Shown here piece after piece: positions 45,800 to 56,849 of a stretch of DNA of 64,000 nucleotides. Both the position numbers and the translations under genes were made by a program. The notes beneath the pieces were generated by a model. That model was not told where the DNA came from. It saw only the letters and a program-made list of their open reading frames with translations, and searched no databases. Source of the stretch: Paulownia fortunei (lineage: Eukaryota > Streptophyta > Magnoliopsida > Lamiales > Paulowniaceae); the NCBI GenBank assembly GCA_019321725.1, contig CM033107.1, positions 19,087,445 through 19,151,444 on the forward strand, read 5' to 3'. How positions within the stretch are numbered: the stretch's first letter is position 1; each line of letters opens with the position of its first letter.

Positions 45800-47482
45800 A
45801 AATAAATTTAACTCTCGGTTTGTGATACTTATTGTTAATGGTTTCATCTAATAGTATGTATTTTTTGTTGTTTCGGCTTTATTTCTTTAGCCACACTTCA
45901 GGTGATATCTTTCAAACTCTACTTTTCTTCTATTTTTGACATTAGGGACAATGTCTCGATTAGGTTGGGGGGAGAGATAGTTGATATCATGACTTGTGTA
46001 TTCAATATGTGTTTTTCTAGTATTTTATTTAAAAAAATTAAAAAAAAATTCAAGCGTGTTTTCTAATGGGTCCGTTGAAATCATGAAAAATGGTGGCAGG
46101 GTAATTGTAACACTCTTGAGACGTATTCCTATTTTTTGCATAATATGGCAAGTTTGTGAAGTTTTTAACAAAAGTTTGTGAATTACCAATATTTTTTGAT
46201 TTTTTTAGTCGTAGAGGTTCTTCCAACTTCAATTATTAAAATTAAGCATGAATAATATGATTTAATTGATGATGGGTATTATTTTGAACTTTGATGTTAT
46301 TATTTGGATAATATATTTTTGCGATAATTATATTCAAAAGTTTTTGCACAAATATTTATGTTATTCATTGTGAAGATAATCATGTCAAAATATGAAGTTT
46401 TTAGGCCCTTGCTCTAATCATCACTTAGATCTTCAACATGTACGGGTTGAGTATTAGAACTTTTACTTTTGATCTGTGATTAAGGCATTAGACTTTTTAG
46501 CACAATTGCCAAATCAGTTTGTTTCTGATATGATGTTTCAAGAGAACATCCCCTTAGTGAACCACTTTGAGCCTTTCAATAAATAAATATTTTTTTGTAA
46601 TCATATCTTTTTATCTATCCTAAATACACTATTCTCCAACCCTTATTCTAAAAATGATTGGAGTTTAAGAGATTTTCCGTTAACAGTGTGAACTTACAAA
46701 AGAAATTCAGGTTATAATAAAATATAAGTGTAGGGGAGTTTCTTTTAAAAAAAAATAAAAAAAAAAATTGCAAAGTGCTACGAGTTGCAACTAAAAATGA
46801 GATGTTGCAAGATGAATAAGAGGGGTCCAATTCAATAACAATAGGCCCCAGTGTTGAAATTTATGGAGTTTGAGAATTTTTTATCGATAAACTCTATGCC
46901 TCTAATTCCATAAAAATTTTAAAACCTTTGTTGCATCCTATCCTTTTATTTCTTAGCTACATCACTACCCTTTGGCCTCATTACAACATTTATTGAACAC
47001 CTTTTGATTTCGTGTGGTGCCTTCAATGTAGTGGAGATTTGCACCAAAGGAAGAGCCTATGATGTTTAACTTTTCTATTAGAGATTGGGTGATGATTTTT
47101 GTAAGGTTTTATGAGAATTTACTTATTTGAAACATGCATAGTTTCGTCATTATTTGATATTAACTATCCACACACATAATTGAGTATGCTTTTTTCTGGA
47201 AATGTATTGACTTTTGAATGAATAAGAGTTAAACTCAACACTTGTTTGATTTCATTTTCATATTACTTTGTAGTTTTATGAGAATAATAGTTGGAAGATA
47301 GTTATTATAGATGTTTGTGGGTATCACTGTTGGAAATCCTCACGAGACTATAACTCGTCCTCTAGGGGTTTAAAGACTTGTTGCATAAGCTAAATGCAAT
47401 CGTGATTTCATACGAAAGTGAATTAGTTTAGGTTTGTTTTATGCTTGCTCGAGGACAAGTAAGGGTTAAGTGTGGGAGAATT
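45800..47482 (+). other. Non-coding 3' region of element B with hairpins and polypurine tract
   Basis: Contains the hairpin ACATT-AGGGAC-AATGT (45939-45954), an internal purine tract AGGTTGGGGGGAGAG (45962-45976), a hairpin-like CTTGCTCGAGGACAAG (47447-47462) and the 3' polypurine tract just before 47483. It aligns throughout with the 29113-30689 region of element A. Confidence 0.7.
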
Positions 47483-47926
47483 TGATAAGTGCATATTTTG
47501 ATATATTTTTGTATCAAATCCTTTATACTTTTCTTGTTTTATTCTTATTAATATTATTATTTTATTAATGTTTTGTGTTAGGGAATCAATGAATATGAAA
47601 AGATAAACAAAAACATGTTTCTAAGCTTGTACAGTTATTGTATTTTGAGCATAATTTCATGATCAAAAACCCTATGGACTTGAAGATTATTTCATTTGAA
47701 AGCCAAGAGATATAAGTACAACTTTCCTGTTGGAAGATTAGACTAATTCAATCTTTATTATAGCAAAAAAATTGTCCAAGTGGTTACACAAAATGGATCA
47801 CCAAAATTCAGATCAGAGTTCAGCCCAATATTGACTTATTTGGCCAATTGGATTATATCTCTTAAGGCCAAATTTATTTTGGGTTGAACTTTGGATATGT
47901 TATACATAAGAGATAAATAAACAAGT
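47483..47926 (+). repeat. 3' LTR of element B, truncated
   Basis: Begins TGATAAGTGCATATTTTGAT and matches 42540-42980 to AGAGATAAATAAACAAGTTT. It then changes to CTAGGGGAGCGATGTAAT, which belongs to the family C LTR. About 1.1 kb of LTR is missing. Confidence 0.8.
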
Positions 47927-48596
47927 TTCTAGGGGAGCGATGTAATATAAATTTGAATTTGTGTTTTGATTTTTGATTTATCATATTTGAGTTTGTTTGG
48001 TCTCTTTATGTAATCTTGTATTGAATGCATCTTGATTAAGCAACTATTGATCTTGATTATTTGGTGCATAAATTTGTACTCAGGAGAGGAAATTTTATAT
48101 ATGACCAATGAAAAACACAACATATGAATTCATATAGTTAAAGAGTCACATGATTTTCTTGAATTCATTAACAAGAGCCACTATGCTTGATGAGAATTTA
48201 ACTTTAGATTTTTATAAGAATATCAAAATCTAAATTTAGGTTCACTATCACTCAGCAATTGGGAGAGGGTTAATTTAGAATTCTTGACTTGTAGATTGAT
48301 AACTCTGAATTGATAAATTGAATTTGACGAAACATAGCAGATAACTAGGCGAAATCAAATTTCTAAAGTTTAGTCCATATTAGTTGTTCTTCAATTTGCC
48401 AATTTAAAAGCTTTGTTTCAATTTTAGGATTTTCACTTTAGTAATTAGCAAATTTTTGATATAAAACTAGAATTATTTTAAATACAGTAATTAGTGCTAA
48501 TTCAATTTCATACCTTGTGGATACGACAATCCTTCTCACTATATTCTATTATAACTTAACACCATACACTTGCAGTAGGAAATTAGTGAACAAGTT
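47925..48596 (+). repeat. Right part of the first LTR of family C
   Basis: Aligns with 48815-49420: TTTGATTTATCATATTTGAG, GAATTCATATAGTT, CTTGATGAGAATTTAA, AGATAACTAGGCGAAATC and TTTTAGGATTTTCACTTTAG. It ends at GTGAACAAGTTTTG, where a primer site would begin, and then jumps into a second LTR copy. Confidence 0.7.
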
Positions 48597-48601
48597 TTGC
48601 T

Positions 48602-49420
48602 TTGCTTTCTTGTTTCCTAGGTTTATTTTGGGAACATAGGGAGAGAACAAGAAAGCAAGAGAGCGCAAGGAAACAAGGATTTAAGCGATTGAAGACATCA
48701 ATTCTTGGACACAAAAAATCGATTCTCCTCTCAAATTTTAGAGTTCTTTTTACCAAGAACAAAAACTTGTGTATGAATTTTTCAGTTTTAATTATGAACT
48801 AAATTTATTTTCTAGGAAAATAACGTAACCTAATTTTGAATCTATAATTTGATCTTTGATTTATCATATTTAAGTTTATTCAATTTATTTATGTTATCTT
48901 GTATGAATGTATCCTAATTAATCGGCTGTTAATCATGATTGTTTGGTATATAGAATCCATTACTTGGAAAAATACAACTTAGGAATTCATATAGTTTGGG
49001 AGGCGTATGATTCCTTTCAAGTAGCTAACAAGAGTCAGTGTGCTTGATGAGGATTTAAGTTCTAGATTTTTATAGGAATTAAAAAAAATCATGATCACTC
49101 GACACTCAAGAGGGAGAGTTGATTGGATTCTTGACTTGTTGATAACTCTAAATTTGATAAATTGATTTGACAAAATATAGTAGATAACTAGGTAAAATCG
49201 AACATCTAGAGTTTAGTCCATATCAGTTATTCTTCAATTTGTCAAGTCAAAATTTTTATTTCAATTTTAGGATTTTTACTTTAGTAATTAGCAAATCCTT
49301 GATTTATTTTATTTGAAAAAAATTAAGATTATTTTAATTATATTAATTATCTTAATTCGATTTCAATCCATTTGGATACAACCCTTATCACCATTTTTTT
49401 TATCAAAACTTGACACCAAG
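48602..49420 (+). repeat. Second LTR of family C (5'-truncated), next to primer site
   Basis: Tandem to the preceding LTR copy and about 70-75% similar by eye. It starts within the purine-rich leader (GAGAACAAGAAAGCAAGAGA) and runs to the primer site at 49421. Tandem LTRs without an interior suggest recombination between copies. Confidence 0.65.
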
Positions 49421-49440
49421 TTTTTGGTGTCGTTGCCCAA
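49421..49440 (+). other. Primer-binding site of element C
   Basis: TTTTTGGTGTCGTTGCCC follows the LTR directly. It is a variant of the tRNA-Asp-type site TTTTTGGCGCCGTTGCC. Confidence 0.8.
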
Positions 49441-49739
49441 ATTGAAAAACCTTATTTGCATTAGTACTATTACCAAGTAATCTTAGTTTTAGTTTAGATA
49501 TATTTTCCTTTTATTCAATCCTCTTGTTTTTATTTGTTTTGACATTTAATGTGAAGAGCTTGAAGTTTTAAATTGCTTCTTTTTTATTCAAAAATTGAAA
49601 AAACATTTTGAAAGTTGAGGAAAGCAAAAGAACTGAAGCTCAACCAATAGCTCTCCAAACAACAACAACAACAACCAACTACAACCACAACGAGCAATAG
49701 AGATTATTTTCTGCATATAGTTAATCAACACTATTTAGG

Positions 49740-51000
49740 AATTGCTCGTCAACTAATCAATGCCAACAACTTGTACTCAAACCCGCACTTATCAACATGG
49801 TTAAACAAAATTATTTTTGGGAGACCTACATTTGATGATCCAAACACTCATTTGGCTATATTCCTTGAGATATGTGGCACTATCAAGATTGATGGGGTGC
49901 CTTATAAAGTTATAAGACTCCATTTGTTTTCATTTTCTGTCAAGGACAAAGTAAGAGTGTGGCTACAATTTTTTGCACTAGGGAATATTAGTGATTGGCA
50001 AGATTTAACTCAGAATTTCCTTGCTAACTTTTTTCCACCTGAAAAGACACTTCAGTTGAAGAGTGAGATCGCGCAGTTCAAAAAAATAAATTTTGAACTG
50101 TTATATGAAGCTAGGGAGTAGTTCAAGGACCTTTTTCAAAGATGCGCATAACATGGTTATGAAAATTGGCAGCAGGAATTGTACTTCTACTATAGGTTGA
50201 ATGGTTAGACAAGGACTATTTTTGATGTTGTTGGGAGGAACTCTGATGTCAAAAACTGCGAGTGATGCTCATATTCAGCTTGAGATGATAGCTACTAAGA
50301 GTTATCAATAGCCAATAGAAAGATTGAAAATTAAGAGGATAGTTGGGGTTCTAAAGTTTGATCCATTAACCGCCCTCACTGCTTAGATTTCAGTGTTATC
50401 TAGTCAATTTGCAACTTCGACCAAGATAGGGGCACCTCAAGGCATGGAATTATAATGAGAGGTACGTACGGAATAAGTGAACTATGTGAATAACTGGAAT
50501 TTCAACTACTAAGGCAGCACTTTGTTGAGTCACTAATCACAAAAATCTTTCCTACGAAAAATACAAGAAATGTCCTAAAACCACCTCCAAGTTTCAACAA
50601 TCCACCAAGCTTTAATAGTTAAGCACTAGAGAAGAAGTCCTCATTGGAACGGGCTCAATACTTTTATAATGGAAACAAGAGTTAGGTTCAACAAAGATGA
50701 AGCGAGACTTGGAGACTCAAATTGGTCAACTCGCAACCAACATGGGAGCACAAACGAAGTCTCTATAAACTTAAATTGGACAGTTCAACAAAACAGTCAC
50801 AACAACAAAGAGAAAAGTTCCCAAGTTACATTGAAGTCAAACCTAAAGAGCACTATAAGGTACTTACTCTTAGAAATGGACAGTGCCTAAAGGTCTGGAG
50901 CCTAAGGAATCCAAAGAAACTTTACCTCAACGACAACCATTTTCACAAGGTTAAGAGGTAACTCAAAAAGGCCTTACAAAGGGGCTGAGAAGCCTAAATC
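49740..51000 (+). pseudogene. gag and spacer of Athila-like element C
   Basis: An open stretch of 116 codons (49771-50121) carries capsid signatures FDDPNTHLAIFLEICGTIKI, VIRLHLFSFSVKDKVRVWL, NISDWQDLTQNFLANFFPPE and KTLQLKSEIAQF, matching Athila gag (DPNxHLxxFLEICDTxKxNG, KDKAxxWL, FFPPxKT). It continues after a stop as FKDLFQRC and YENWQQELYFYYRLNG. Further down, MKRDLETQIGQLATNMGAQT is the coiled gag spacer, and VKPKEHYKVLTLRNGQ the lead into protease. No zinc knuckle was found. Upstream (49560-49740) is a short leader with a CAA-rich run at 49661-49680. Stops and frameshifts make it non-functional. Confidence 0.82.
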
Positions 51001-51049
51001 AATTTCTTTTATTGATAATCCTCCTATTCTTAAAACCACTATCTCCTTT

Positions 51050-51370
51050 CCTCAAAGATTTCAATAGTAATACTATATGATGTTATAGCTAGTATAAATC
51101 TAATACCACCTTTTATCTTTAGAAAATTGGGACTTGGAGAGATGAAGTCATCTAACATCACCTTGCAATTGGCAGATATGTCTCTCACCTATTCTTGGGA
51201 TGTAATTGAAGATGTATTGATGAAGGTCAACAAGGTTGTATTTTTTATATATTTGTGGTACTAGACATGGAGAAAGATCATCTCATTCTTGGTCTATCGT
51301 TTCTAGCCACCGAGAGAACATTAATCGATGTGCAATGAGGTGTATTGATCTTAAGAATCAATGATAAAGA
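51050..51370 (+). pseudogene. Aspartic protease remnant of element C
   Basis: Reads DVIASINLIPPFIFRKLGLG, then EMKSSNITLQLADMS and WDVIEDVLMKVNKVVF, then HLILGLSF in another frame, followed by LAT. This matches the Athila protease (DLGASINLMPLSIFRKLGLG, ILGRPFLAT). The Asp of the DLGAS site is kept but the Leu-Gly is not. RT, RNase H and integrase do not follow; the sequence goes straight to the non-coding 3' region. Confidence 0.78.
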
Positions 51371-52205
51371 AGTCACGTTCAAGATCTACTTGGAAATGAA
51401 GTTTTAAAAAGAACCCAACACTTATCACTAAGTAGAAGTGTTGGAAGAGCATATGGATGAGCATTAGGATAGACAGACATATGTAAAAGAAAAGAAACAA
51501 GGCCTGATGGACGACAAGAATGATGTGATAACATAAATGTTGTCCATTCCTAATACAAGTTCGAAAGAGCTTTCGGACCATATAAGTTATGTTGTCTTGG
51601 GTAAAGTTCCCAAGACAGATACACATCTATCTGTTAACGTACATAGCTTTTGATGGAGGGGTCATTCAAGTCCTCAATTGAGCATCTGAGTTGATTGAAT
51701 TTGGCAAGAAAGTTATGTACGCAGAACGCTAACGAGGCTCTATGGGAAATATTGACAACATCTCTCTTCAAGACCTAACATGAAGAAATCCAATAAAGTT
51801 TGGGTGGTGACTCTAAAGAAAGCGTTTCTTGTGAGGTAACCTAAGCCTTTATGTTTTTATTTATGTTATTTGATTTTTCTTTGCAATCGCCTTTATTATG
51901 TTCTAGTTTTAAAAAAAATAGGTTGTTTTATCCCCTATTAGATGTTAATTTAAATAAAAGTTCCACTCTTTGTGTAGGTTGAAACTTGATAGTTGAAATG
52001 GTGCTGCAAAATTGAGGCAAAAGTGTAGCAAACCTAACAACTTGAGTTGTTGCGCTATCAGGCGAGGGCATTTTCAAACACAAAACTGCAATGGTAGAGC
52101 CACTTGTGGCAACCAAACTTGACACTACATCTTCTCAAGGAAGTTCTTTGCACTTTATTGCCATAACATTAAGGATAATGCATATTTTAAGTTTGGGAGA
52201 GAGAG
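51371..52205 (+). other. Non-coding 3' region of element C with conserved hairpins
   Basis: Carries a drifted copy of the GGGAGGCAACCC hairpin at 51828-51845 (CTTGTG-AGGTAA-CCTAAG), preceded by CTCTAAAGAAAGCG as in element D. It also carries the decayed ACATTAAGGATAATG block with purine tract TTTTAAGTTTGGGAGAGAGA (52186-52205). A 3' LTR of family C was not found downstream. Confidence 0.6.
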
Positions 52206-52552
52206 GGGTTGTGTCTTGTTTCATCACGTGTTTTACTTTGTTTTCTTGCTTCCTAGATTTTTTTTTTTTTTTTTGCATGTTTTAGTATCTTTTATAGTTT
52301 TTTTAGTGTATTTTATTATGTCTATCAATGTAATCTTGAGTTTAGACTTTAGTTGAATTTATCTAGAGTTGATGATGAAAATATGATTGACTTGATAAAA
52401 ATTTGTGAAAACTAATAAACATTGTTTTGTCTATATGTTTTATTTCTGTGTTGGTTTTAAATGACTCCATAATAAAACTCCTTTCTAAGTTCCTTCCCAC
52501 ATTGGCTAAGAACTTGCAAGTCCAAAATCATAAAAAACATAAGAGATTCACC
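52206..52552. other. Non-coding stretch
   Basis: A poly-T run (52259-52274) and AT-rich sequence. No gene seen. Confidence 0.4.
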
Positions 52553-53000
52553 TATTCATCAAGATAGGTGACAAATTATTTATTAGCCACTCATTAATCT
52601 ACATACATGAAGATATTACACCTAAAATATTCCAGTTGTGGTTGTAATAAAATCAAAAAATAGATCAAAGTAAAATATGTTATGCAAAATATTACAATGG
52701 TGTTTTAAGTCTAAGGACTAATTCGTGCATTACCATAATGAGAAATTCCCATCCAACAATTTTATTTCAAACTAGGAATTTCCAGGCGGATTTGTTTAGT
52801 GTACTTGTTATATAACAAGCACCCACTAACATGCACTAGTATCACAAAATCGATGTTTACAGAACGAAACACCCTCCTTGCGAGATTGCGTCTTATATGC
52901 AAGTTTTATTGGATTCATTGATATTCTTTTTCATTGATCCTCGACTTGAAATATTTTAAGACAAAAGCCATAGAGATATATTTCATGAATGTTATTCTAT
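52553..53000 (-). repeat. Dispersed repeat, inverted partner of 21170-21612
   Basis: The reverse complement aligns with 21170-21612 over about 400 bases. The central hairpin here is ACTTGTT-AT-AACAAG-like at about 52807-52823. No coding content. Sequence 53001-53321 shows nothing recognisable. Confidence 0.65.
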
Positions 53001-53321
53001 CTACGAACATACTCCATAGCTATGTATAGCTTAGGGAGTTCATCTTAATTTAGTAATGTGCAAATAAAGATGAAGAATTACTATTTTATTGATATTAATT
53101 GAATAACATTAGCTTTACAAGAATACAAAGACGGCCAATCTAATTGGTTCTCCAGGCACTACTGCAATATTTTGTACAAATCCTAAGATACAAACTCCTA
53201 ACACAGTATTAGATGTGTAACTTTTCACTTTAAACCATCCTAATCACATAAATATAATGCAAACTTTTATCAATGAGTGATAAGAACAAACCTTTGCCAA
53301 TGCATACTATGTGCCCTAGAC

Positions 53322-53424
<103 letters not shown>

Positions 53425-56400
53425 CTTACATAAAATGTCATTTCCAAAAGTCCGTTCCTTAAGGTATACTTATTTAATATGCTCTTCCTTTACAATATCA
53501 TATGACTGACTTCAGTGTTTGTGCCAGACAAACCTAACAAACATACATAATTAACAAGTCCATCACATATCACAATCACTAAACCATCATGTAAAGACAA
53601 GTATTATAATGTATTGTCCAACACAAAAAAGTCAAGCAAGAATGCAATCACATTCAACTCTTAGAATCGTAGCAGTCATCAAGGGGAATGGCTTACTTCC
53701 CCAGTCATGGTGGAGAAACCCATGTTGAGAAAAACTACTAACAAAGTAATTGTACAATATTGAAGAACTCTATCTTCTAGTGAATTAAAAAACAAGCAAA
53801 GTATTTACATTCATATGTAAGTATTACATACACCAAGTGCATAGAATTAATGAGCATAGTAGTACTGACCTTGTCCATTGATATGAGAACAATCCACATT
53901 AAAACCACAAAGCAAGGGAAAATTATATTGTAATGGCGAATCCCAATAACTTACTGAAGGTTGTACTAGAAACTCACAAAAACAAAAGTATAACCAACAA
54001 TCACATTATTCAAGTGTAACCAACAGGGTTAGGAAGCAAGTATAAAGTGTCGAAGGAATTCGTAAAGCAATTGAAGTGATATATGCACCAGCAGTAAAGG
54101 CTAATGAAAAACTAATACATGCACAAAAAAACAGGGTCAACAACATTTGTGACAAACAAAATGGGTAATGAAGTTAATTACATAATTGAAGAATATTTTG
54201 TCTGAGTAAATTATTAAGGTAATACATCCAGTCAAAATCACCAGTTCAAGCAAGGTAAAATATAAATAATGATCTATAAAGTTATGTGTAAAAGTTTCTT
54301 CTAAATAACAACTTTTCACTCAAAATAGTGACTTTGGTGGTCAATTTTACAAATGATCAGGCATTTATTTGAGGCAAAACAAGGGGGGATAATTCCTAAA
54401 AAAAAGGCAGGAATAAGAAGATAGCATATCTATATGAGTTAAGGTTTTAATGATGGTTGAAAGATTGTCTCAATTTGCCTGCAAGCAAAAGACACGCCAA
54501 TAATACATTAATCTTAGGAGAAAACCCTCAAAATTGCGAAAGAATACCATTACGGGTATTTCTTTCAACACCATAAAACAAAACAAAAGCCTCGTAACAG
54601 CTTAATCTCTAGAAGCAAACACCAAGCCAAGACCCAAATAATGAAGAACACCCTCAAATCACCATAAACATGACGTGAAAGCATAATTTTAAAGCTGTAA
54701 AAGTACAGAGATCCCTCAAGATAGAAACACTATTTTAGATAAATGTTTGCCTAAAACTGAGAAGCAAATTCCATTTCAGATCTGAAAAACTGAATAAAAC
54801 CTTAAAAACTCATTCAAACAAAACACAAAACACCATTTCAGAACATCCTAAACAAAGAAAACCCTAAAAATGGCCCAACATTAAAAATATAATATGATTT
54901 TAGTATATAACCCACAAGGAAAGAGATTTTCGGATCAACTTCAAACATACGAACAACAAATAATTTCAATTTACACTAATTTTTGTATTTAAAAAAAAAA
55001 AAAACTTACAAAAACACTCTAATGGAGAAGAGGGGAATAGCCGAGCCACTAGACCAAAAAAAATAAAATCAAAATGTATACAGAAGATATCTGAAGTCAC
55101 CATAATCAAACACAAAATACAGGCCACAAGTGGAGAAAATCACAAATTGGAAGTGATATTGACAACAAATTAGATCTAGATAAAAACGAGCAAATAACAT
55201 CAATAACCAATCGCTCTATATCTTATTATTTTTTTCACATGTAAAGGAATGTCGTTATCACCGTGAAATGAACCATAAGATCTCGCCATCATGCTCGTGT
55301 GGTGTGTGAAGGGTGGGTTTTCAGATATAAGAAGAGTGTATGTGTAGAGTGAGGGTGAGAGTGCATAATGTACAGATAAAAGCACAGTTTGTCAACCTGG
55401 ATTCACAACTGATAATTGTTCATTTCAGTTGGGTTTTTTATCCTTATATTGATATGAAACATTTTGTGGTCTGCTAAAATGAATTTGTTTAAATGATATG
55501 AAACATTATTTGTTGTTTTGTTTGAGTAAAACTTTGATTATACTGTTCTGGAGCGTTTTATTTGTAACTTTTAGTTTATCTTTTGAATATTTTGCAATGG
55601 TATAACAAAAGTTTGATTGGTTTCACCATTGTTTTGGTTCCTATGTTCACTATTCTGCACAAACCAAGTTTAATAAACCACTGGTTTAATGTGAAATGTT
55701 TATTAATTGATTAATTACAATATTGGTTCCTATTTTCACTCTTATGTTTGTCTGTAATTTTTTATAAATTGAAATTGTCTATTCTAAAACTGGTGTGCTA
55801 CTTGTGTGTTTCTCTGTAATTCATTCTTCTGTTTATCTGTTCCAATTGTTCTTTTCTGTTTCGTAATGTGTTTTGGTATGGTGGTTGATTAGAAACAAAT
55901 AATACTCTTATGTGAAAAGATTCTGGAATAAAAATAGAATTGAATTGTTTTTATAAATCTTGTATATTTTTTGATTAATTTGCAAGGGGAGTGGCAGTAG
56001 GAAATATTGTATTTGGAAAATTATAATCTACCCAAATATTCATGGTTGCTGCAAATTACTGTTATCATTTGTAAATGCATAATCTTTAACTCTTAATTAG
56101 AGATATGCATATATACGAATAGTATTTTATTCTAGGAGAGGCATCTTTTATACTTTTTATATCCAAAAATCATTGGATCTCAAGGTACGCCTTTTCTCTC
56201 ATTTTACTTCTCGAGTTCAGACTGTTTGTTCATCTTTGTTTTTCCTCTTTCGAGTTAATCATGTTTGGAAGGATTGGGAAAATGTATAGACGAGGTAAGA
56301 GTGCTTTTAAAGATTCGGCACGCGGGGAGTGCAGAGACGACGCCACTATCTCGGGCTCGATTGATGGGGGCATAAGGACAGGACAAGGCCATGCCTCGCC

Positions 56401-56849
56401 CGCCTTGTCCGCACGAGCATGGTCGCCTCGGCTGGGCAAAGGGATGTCTCACCTAATTGAGGTAACCCTACCTCGGCTGGGCAATAGTCTGCCTCGCTCG
56501 ACTGAGGTATTTTTTCAAAAGTACAAGGTTTTGCCACATATGGTTGGGTTGCATCTGACCTAGCTCTTTAGAATTCTACTTTGGCCCCTCATGGTTGTTT
56601 TTCGCTCCTCGTGAGTGAGATAGGTGGAGGGTCAACATTGATGAGATTTCTTAAGGGGAAGTCCCTTGGGTTGATTGAGGTAGTTATGGGTAAACCAAGT
56701 GTCTATCTGATTCTCTTCAGTGTAGGGAGGTTATGTCTCTAGATAGTTTCTCCTACTTGTCTGAGAGTTAAGACCATAGCGAGTCTAGAGAGTCATGTTT
56801 AGTCTTAGCTTCTAAGTCAAAAAGTCTTCCTTACACTAAGGGTTCGGGT
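53425..56849. other. No assigned gene
   Basis: AT-rich DNA with no family I recognise. A minus-strand frame of 61 codons at 55385-55200 includes ARSYGSFHGDNDIPL and might be a first exon, but nothing supports it further. At 56310-56520 a GC-rich patch with repeated CCTCGGCTGGGCAA/CTCGNCTGAGG words resembles the GC-rich word clusters of the LTRs and may belong to the Tat-like element that follows. Confidence 0.35.

Larger units (their letters stand above)
42540..47926 (+). mobile_element. Element B: internally deleted relative of element A, LOG fragment included
   Basis: Plus-strand copy of the same family as element A. It has a 5' LTR (42540-44116), a primer site, gag, then directly the C-terminal two thirds of the LOG-like gene, the non-coding 3' region, a polypurine tract (TAAGTGTGGGAGAATT) and the first 445 bases of the 3' LTR. 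Protease, RT, RNase H, integrase and the front of LOG are missing between about 45355 and 45372. The 3' LTR breaks at about 47926, where family C LTR sequence resumes. B is therefore nested in C. Confidence 0.85.

Noticed and set aside
56261..56563. 100-codon GC-rich ORF
   Set aside because: Overlapping open frames on both strands arise from repeated CCTCGGCTGGGCAA words; no protein family recognised.
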